A DNA stretch of 22,491 nt from Podaxis mareebaensis (lineage: Eukaryota > Basidiomycota > Agaricomycetes > Agaricales > Agaricaceae): contig JAEUWP010000031.1 in assembly GCA_018524725.1 (NCBI GenBank), positions 1 through 22,491 on the forward strand, in the 5' to 3' direction. How positions within the stretch are numbered: position 1 is the first letter of the stretch; every line of letters starts with the position of its first letter. The notes below the pieces were generated by a model. The model was not told where the DNA came from. It searched no databases and saw nothing but the letters and a program-made list of their open reading frames with translations. Below, piece after piece: positions 18,616 through 22,491 of this stretch. Position numbers and translations under genes: made by a program.

Positions 18616-20193
18616 TCAGAAATCCAAAGGTGCCTTCTTGCTAAAAGGCTCTTTCTTCTGTGCAATGTTCAGTACCCAAGCTAGCTGACTCAGCAATTCC
18701 CGAGATACCTCTCCGTCTTCTTCTTCTTCTGTTCCTACTTCTCTGGCAGACTCAGGAAAGTCCTTAGTTAGAAGTCTCTCCATCATCGACATCTTTCCTT
18801 TTAAGTTCTCTAATTCCAGGGCTCTTTGATCCATAGCTTGCCTGGTCTGTTCTATGATCACGTCTCGGTGATCCTTGACTTGGTTGGTATAAATGGACAG
18901 CTCAGGTGATTTAGTTATAGCACCAGTGTCAGGTACTTCTTCCTCTTGAGGGAGCTCTGGGATGCCCAACCATGCCACTAAGCTGGCAGGCAAGAACTTG
19001 GCTATACAAGCTTTTATCAGCATCCCCAATATCCTCAGAATGGGGGCTCCATTCGCAAAGTGAATCTGGTTCCCTTCTACCTTAATCTTCCCTTCTTTCA
19101 CATCCTGATCTTTGTGTGGGCAGGCCATCCACCTGTGGCCAAGCTCTTCACAATAGTAACAAGGGCAATCAAGCGGCGGCCCCATATTCCCACTGTTAGG
19201 GAATCCCGGCATTCTGGCTGACCCTTGGTTATAGTTAAAACTATTTGTAGGCCTTGCCATCGCTCCACTAAGTGTAGCTTTTAGTGAGTCAATATAACTC
19301 TGCATATTTTTCTGTGTAATATTCATTTGATCCTTTAATGCTGCAATTTCAGCCTGTAAGCCTTCATTGGTGGCTGATGTTTGTATTTCCACCTCCTGGG
19401 GTTCAGACTTTAGATGGGGTGGTGGCTCCCATCGTGACCCTCCAGGGCTATCATACTGCAGTGCCTTCACTATGGTTTTCCCACTGACTAAGTCCACTGC
19501 CTTCTTGATGACTTCTTTCCAATCATAGGGATCTTCACCTCTCACTAGTCCAGCCAATGTTCTGGGGCTCCCGTTCAAGCTTAATCGTGCATTCAAGCTA
19601 TCTCAGAAGTTTCTGTCTAGTGTCCCAACAAACATTTCAACTAGTTCTCTATTTGTAACCAAAGCTGGTGTTACTAGACATTTTTCTGCTACAGCTGAGA
19701 ACCTTCTTTTGAAGGCCAGCAGCCTGTCTTCTTCGCTCATAGACAGTCCCCTGTACTCTCTACATAGATTTCTGAGTCCTGTTATTGTGCCCTGTTCTAC
19801 TAGGACAAGCTCCGGATATTCAATCTTTAGGCATGCTTTAAACCCATTCCAGTTGGGTACCAGGTATTCTGTAAAGCTCGTCCATTCATCTCTGACATTT
19901 GGGTCCACATAGGTGACAGCCCATTTGACCTTTTCTTCATCAGTATTGACATGACTAATGTCAAAGTATCGCTCTAACTGCCAGAGGTACTCTCATAGTG
20001 TGGCAGGATGACCATCCCAGCTAGGTGCGCCATTGGCTAATGGCAAAGGCATAGGTGGGTAAGTCATTCTAGACAGGGTTCTAGGATTTGTACTGTTCCT
20101 AATTTGACTTCTAGCCATGCTAGACGAACTGTTTTGGGACTGTATCTCAGTCGCATTACTCTGCACCTGAGGTGTACTAGCAGTCTGTGCCAT
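18616..20193 (-). pseudogene. gag: Inner gag: capsid and CCHC nucleocapsid, with decay stops
   Basis: One minus-strand frame from an ATG at 20191-20193 to TGA 18616-18618, interrupted by TGA 19993-19995 and 19603-19605. In both the next codons continue a normal Gag protein (EYLWQLERYFD; DSLNARLSLNG), so CGA-to-TGA is likely. The retrotransposon-Gag-like capsid region covers about 20000-19500. A canonical zinc knuckle C-x2-C-x4-H-x4-C (CYYCEELGHRWMAC) lies at 19120-19161. The frame can be read upstream to about 20430 through further TGA codons, so the true start may be earlier. Gag forms the particle and packages the RNA. Confidence 0.85.
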
Positions 20194-20199
20194 TCTCAA

Positions 20200-20580
20200 A
20201 GCTGGTTGCTCCCAATCACCTGGTAACTGCTGGTGTACCTGACATGTGGCAGGTGTAGTTTCTGGGGTGTCTGTTTCCAGTGTGGAGAGATCTTCATTCT
20301 CAAGAATGTTAGGTAGCTCTGAAAGCAGAGATCAATTTCTCCTCGCTCGGTTAGCTAGCCTGATTGTCTGCTCTGGATCTTCTAAGAAGATAGGATAACC
20401 TAATCTTCTTGAATTCTGGGTTCATCTGTTCTGAGCAATCTTTGTGAAAGATACTGGTATTACTTCTGAGTGTGTTGTTCTGAGTGGATGGTTTCAAGGC
20501 CGATTCCAATTGTACTTTTTAGAAAGATAAGGTGTGGGGTTTAAGGTTGCGAATACAAGTCCTCTGTAAATCTGAAACTC
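20200..20580 (-). other. Inner element leader between PBS and gag, start of gag uncertain
   Basis: The gag frame continues upstream as plausible polar protein with TGA codons near 20335 and 20425 that may be decayed CGA, so part of this stretch may be gag N-terminus. No other gene seen. Confidence 0.4.
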
Positions 20581-20598
20581 CCCTCGTGGTGGGCTCCA
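20581..20598 (-). other. Primer binding site of inner element
   Basis: On the minus strand, two bases (TC) after the 5' LTR, TGGAGCCCACCACGAGGG begins with TGG and is complementary to a tRNA 3' end ending in TCCA. U at position 73 and C at the position expected for C61 are compatible with tRNA-Cys, but the tRNA identity is not certain without the host tRNA set. Confidence 0.75.
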
Positions 20599-20975
20599 GA
20601 TGAAGAGGCAGAATGCAGGTGCAGTGGAGGATTAAGATGATAACTATCAAAAACTAGTATTGATCTTTTATGGGCAACTGTAAAAAGGGGGGGGGGTGAA
20701 ATGCTATCAATGATAATGATGTGCAAAAGAGGGTTTTCTGCACAAAAGGCAAGTTCGTGGGGAGGTTATTCAGAAAAGAGGAGATTCACTAAAAAGGGGG
20801 AACTAGCTAACACCGCACAGAAGGATGAAGGCATTTGAATAGAGAGGAGGACAGAGTAACTATGAAGACTAACTATCGTTCTGTTGACCTTTGGTGAACT
20901 GCCGCTATGCTTTCAACACAGCCATTCCACTTAACTTTGAATCTAACTAAACACAACTGCTCTGTAAGCAGCCCC

Positions 20976-20981
20976 TTTATT
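20976..20981 (-). promoter_or_regulatory. LTR AATAAA signal (5' LTR copy, minus)
   Basis: Same site as 7581-7586. In the 5' LTR it lies downstream of the presumed start site and would need to be bypassed. Confidence 0.4.
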
Positions 20982-21257
20982 TAGCTAGTGACTGAAAACA
21001 CACTGTCTTGCACCTAAGATGCCTTGCACCTTGATACAACATCCAATATATTCTCTGTTTAAGGTTCCCTCTATGAAACCCGAGGTCTTTTTCTTAGTCA
21101 AGTGTCTCAGGGACAATGTCTGATAACTGCATTCCTCTAGTTCTCTGAAGGTTCATCCTTAGACTGTGTTGCACACAATAGATAATTGCTTAACACGATC
21201 CTCTAGTTGCAGTGCTTTAGCCAGGGGGTCCCTTGCCTAGCACTCCCAACTGAGGTG

Positions 21258-21265
21258 TTTATATA
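21258..21265 (-). promoter_or_regulatory. LTR promoter TATA box (5' LTR, minus)
   Basis: TATATAAA on the minus strand, mid-LTR, conserved between both LTRs. Likely core promoter for the genomic RNA, with the start about 30 bp further left. Confidence 0.5.
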
Positions 21266-21978
21266 TTATTCAGGAAAGGTACATGAGTAAGACAAAATGC
21301 ATAACATACTACGGACAATTCAGACATGGGATACAAACTCGGGGGAAAGACACATTAGACATTAGTAAAGTACTTGTGGGTCCATGCAGTTCCCTTGACC
21401 CAATTAGGTATTTTCTTCTGATGCTGCTGAGCTCCATGTGCTTTCTGCTTGGCTCAGCATTCCATACAGGGGCTGTCTGGTTCCTTCTTGTTGATCCATC
21501 CCTGAACACCATGTGGGTGTCAGCCCAGTGCTTCTATTCTGGTTCCTGTCTCTGTTTGCTCTGTCCTTCATGATCGGCTAACTCTTTGAGAGGACACACT
21601 CCGCTAAGCTAGGCACCTTGTGGACTCTGTTCCCTTCAACTGACCCTGAAGAGGGGATCTTAGCCCATGAGACCCTGCTTCCTGGCATTTACAACCTACG
21701 TTTCAGCCTGACATTACCACTGATCATAGGATCTACATATGTTACCGCCACTTCAGCTAAGTACACACGTTCTTCCATAGTTGCAGCTAGTCAGTCATCA
21801 GGAAGGATAGTGGGGTCTTTATAGCTAGATCTCTTTTAGATGCTGGTGGGCATTGCTAATTCCTTAGGCTTTGCTGAGTAGGGTGACTCTTGCCCTCCCT
21901 AACCGAAGTACTAGCTTTTTAGCTATGTTTGAATGTTATTCAGTAGGATTCAGGCTTAGATTGGCCTGGGCTGTAACA

Positions 21979-21983
21979 ATGGT
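21979..21983. repeat. Target-site duplication, right copy (AATGG)
   Basis: Matches 7202-7206 exactly. Confidence 0.95.
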
Positions 21984-22491
21984 ATGTTGGGTCTACAGAT
22001 GTTATACAAAGGAGCTGCAATGGTTACAAAGTGAGGAATATGATTCCTGCACTGAACCGCTGTACCTAAGAAAGCTCGCATGTCAGTAGGGTTTTCACAA
22101 GGTCCCCACCTAATGATCTTTCCTATAGTATCTGCGGTAGGTTTTCTTCCTTGGTAAGAACAGTCAAACCCGATGATTGTAATATGATCAGCACAAATTG
22201 TAGTCTTGGGACCTGAAAATGTTCCTCCCGTGTACTTCATTCTCTGTAAGATTCTGTTGACTGTTTGCATATGCTCCCATACAAAGTGATGAATTCCTGG
22301 GTTCTCGCATAGAACTTCATAACTTCCGTCAGGTTGTTCGTAGCGAGATATAGGACCTCTAATAGGCACATCGTCTATGTAGGGCATAGTGTATTCTGGT
22401 ATCTTGTCTTGCAAGATGTAAGTTACATCATCATGAAAGATTGGAACAGAATTAGTCCAACCCATTGGTAGGGTGACCAACCTCAATGCTC
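21979..22491 (-). pseudogene. pol: Outer pol, 5' part in window: reverse transcriptase fragment
   Basis: Continuation of the outer element beyond the inner insertion, running off the right edge. The minus frame carries the RT block LRLVTLPMGWTNSVPIFHDD, the catalytic YIDD at 22370-22381, the RT thumb/connection region, and ends at the insertion in APLYNICRPNIP. Residue for residue it is close to inner pol (16540-16050). No in-frame stop is visible in this piece; the rest of RT, protease and gag lie outside the window. Its frame matches that at 7201 once the insertion and one AATGG are discounted. Confidence 0.93.

Larger units (their letters stand above)
7207..21978 (-). mobile_element. Inner Ty3/gypsy-type LTR retrotransposon, about 14.8 kb, with two antisense accessory genes
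   Basis: A complete element bounded by near-identical LTRs (7207-8583 and 20601-21978) and a 5-bp target duplication. Read on the minus strand: 5' LTR, PBS, gag, protease, RT, RNase H, integrase, then an antisense region with two plus-strand multi-exon genes, PPT and 3' LTR. Pol order PR-RT-RH-IN is the Ty3/gypsy order. Without the 650-bp LINE copy it would be about 14.1 kb, well above the common 5-7 kb for fungal Ty3 elements; the extra length is the 1.4-kb LTRs and about 4.4 kb of accessory region. Several in-frame stops make it non-autonomous today. Confidence 0.95.
20601..21978 (-). repeat. Inner element 5' LTR (right copy)
   Basis: A 1378-bp repeat of 7207-8583, beginning TG and ending CA. 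The PBS abuts its left end, making it the 5' LTR of the minus-strand element. About 3% divergence from the left LTR, essentially all transitions. Confidence 0.97.

Noticed and set aside
1..22491. CRISPR arrays, tRNA or rRNA genes, bacterial operons or ribosome binding sites
   Set aside because: None seen. Spliced genes and LTR elements indicate a eukaryotic fungal genome.

Overview
The window is a retrotransposon-dense stretch of a fungal genome, most likely a basidiomycete (Agaricomycetes). The evidence is the short introns of about 47-115 nt with GTRNGT-type donors, the Ty3/gypsy gag-pol proteins, a fungal-type LINE tail, and decay by CpG-to-TpG/CpA changes, which implies cytosine methylation. 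The species cannot be named from sequence alone.

Layout: one long Ty3/gypsy-type LTR element (INNER, 7207-21978, about 14.8 kb) has inserted into the pol gene of a second, related element (OUTER, 1-7206 and 21979-22491, both ends beyond the window). The insertion is marked by a 5-bp target duplication AATGG (7202-7206 and 21979-21983). The outer pol frame is continuous if the insert and one duplication are ignored. The inner element has two LTRs of 1377/1378 bp (7207-8583, 20601-21978), a primer binding site (20581-20598, minus), a polypurine tract (8584-8596, minus), and gag, protease, RT, RNase H and integrase, all on the minus strand. A 5'-truncated LINE copy (14189-14838) with a 15-bp target duplication splits its integrase zinc finger.

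The most unusual content is a pair of intron-containing genes on the PLUS strand, antisense to gag-pol, lying between the integrase end and the 3' LTR of the inner element (gene 1: 9149-10921; gene 2: 11598-13021). The outer element carries homologues of both in the same order and orientation (gene 1: 154-2463; gene 2: 3452-4776). Gene 2 exons match almost exactly in length between the copies (141/309/123/-/154 nt in both). Gene 1 proteins share a six-cysteine cluster resembling a fungal Zn2Cys6 motif and a following alpha-helical-looking region; their N-termini differ. I recognise no named family for either protein. Because they are antisense to the genomic RNA, their introns would survive retrotransposition.

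Both gag-pol units are dead: many in-frame TGA codons sit where the related copy or the context implies arginine (CGA), and the outer integrase has lost its catalytic Glu. Nearly all LTR-LTR differences are at CpG-derived dinucleotides. The outer accessory genes still read cleanly through all exons, while inner gene 2 appears to have lost one splice donor.
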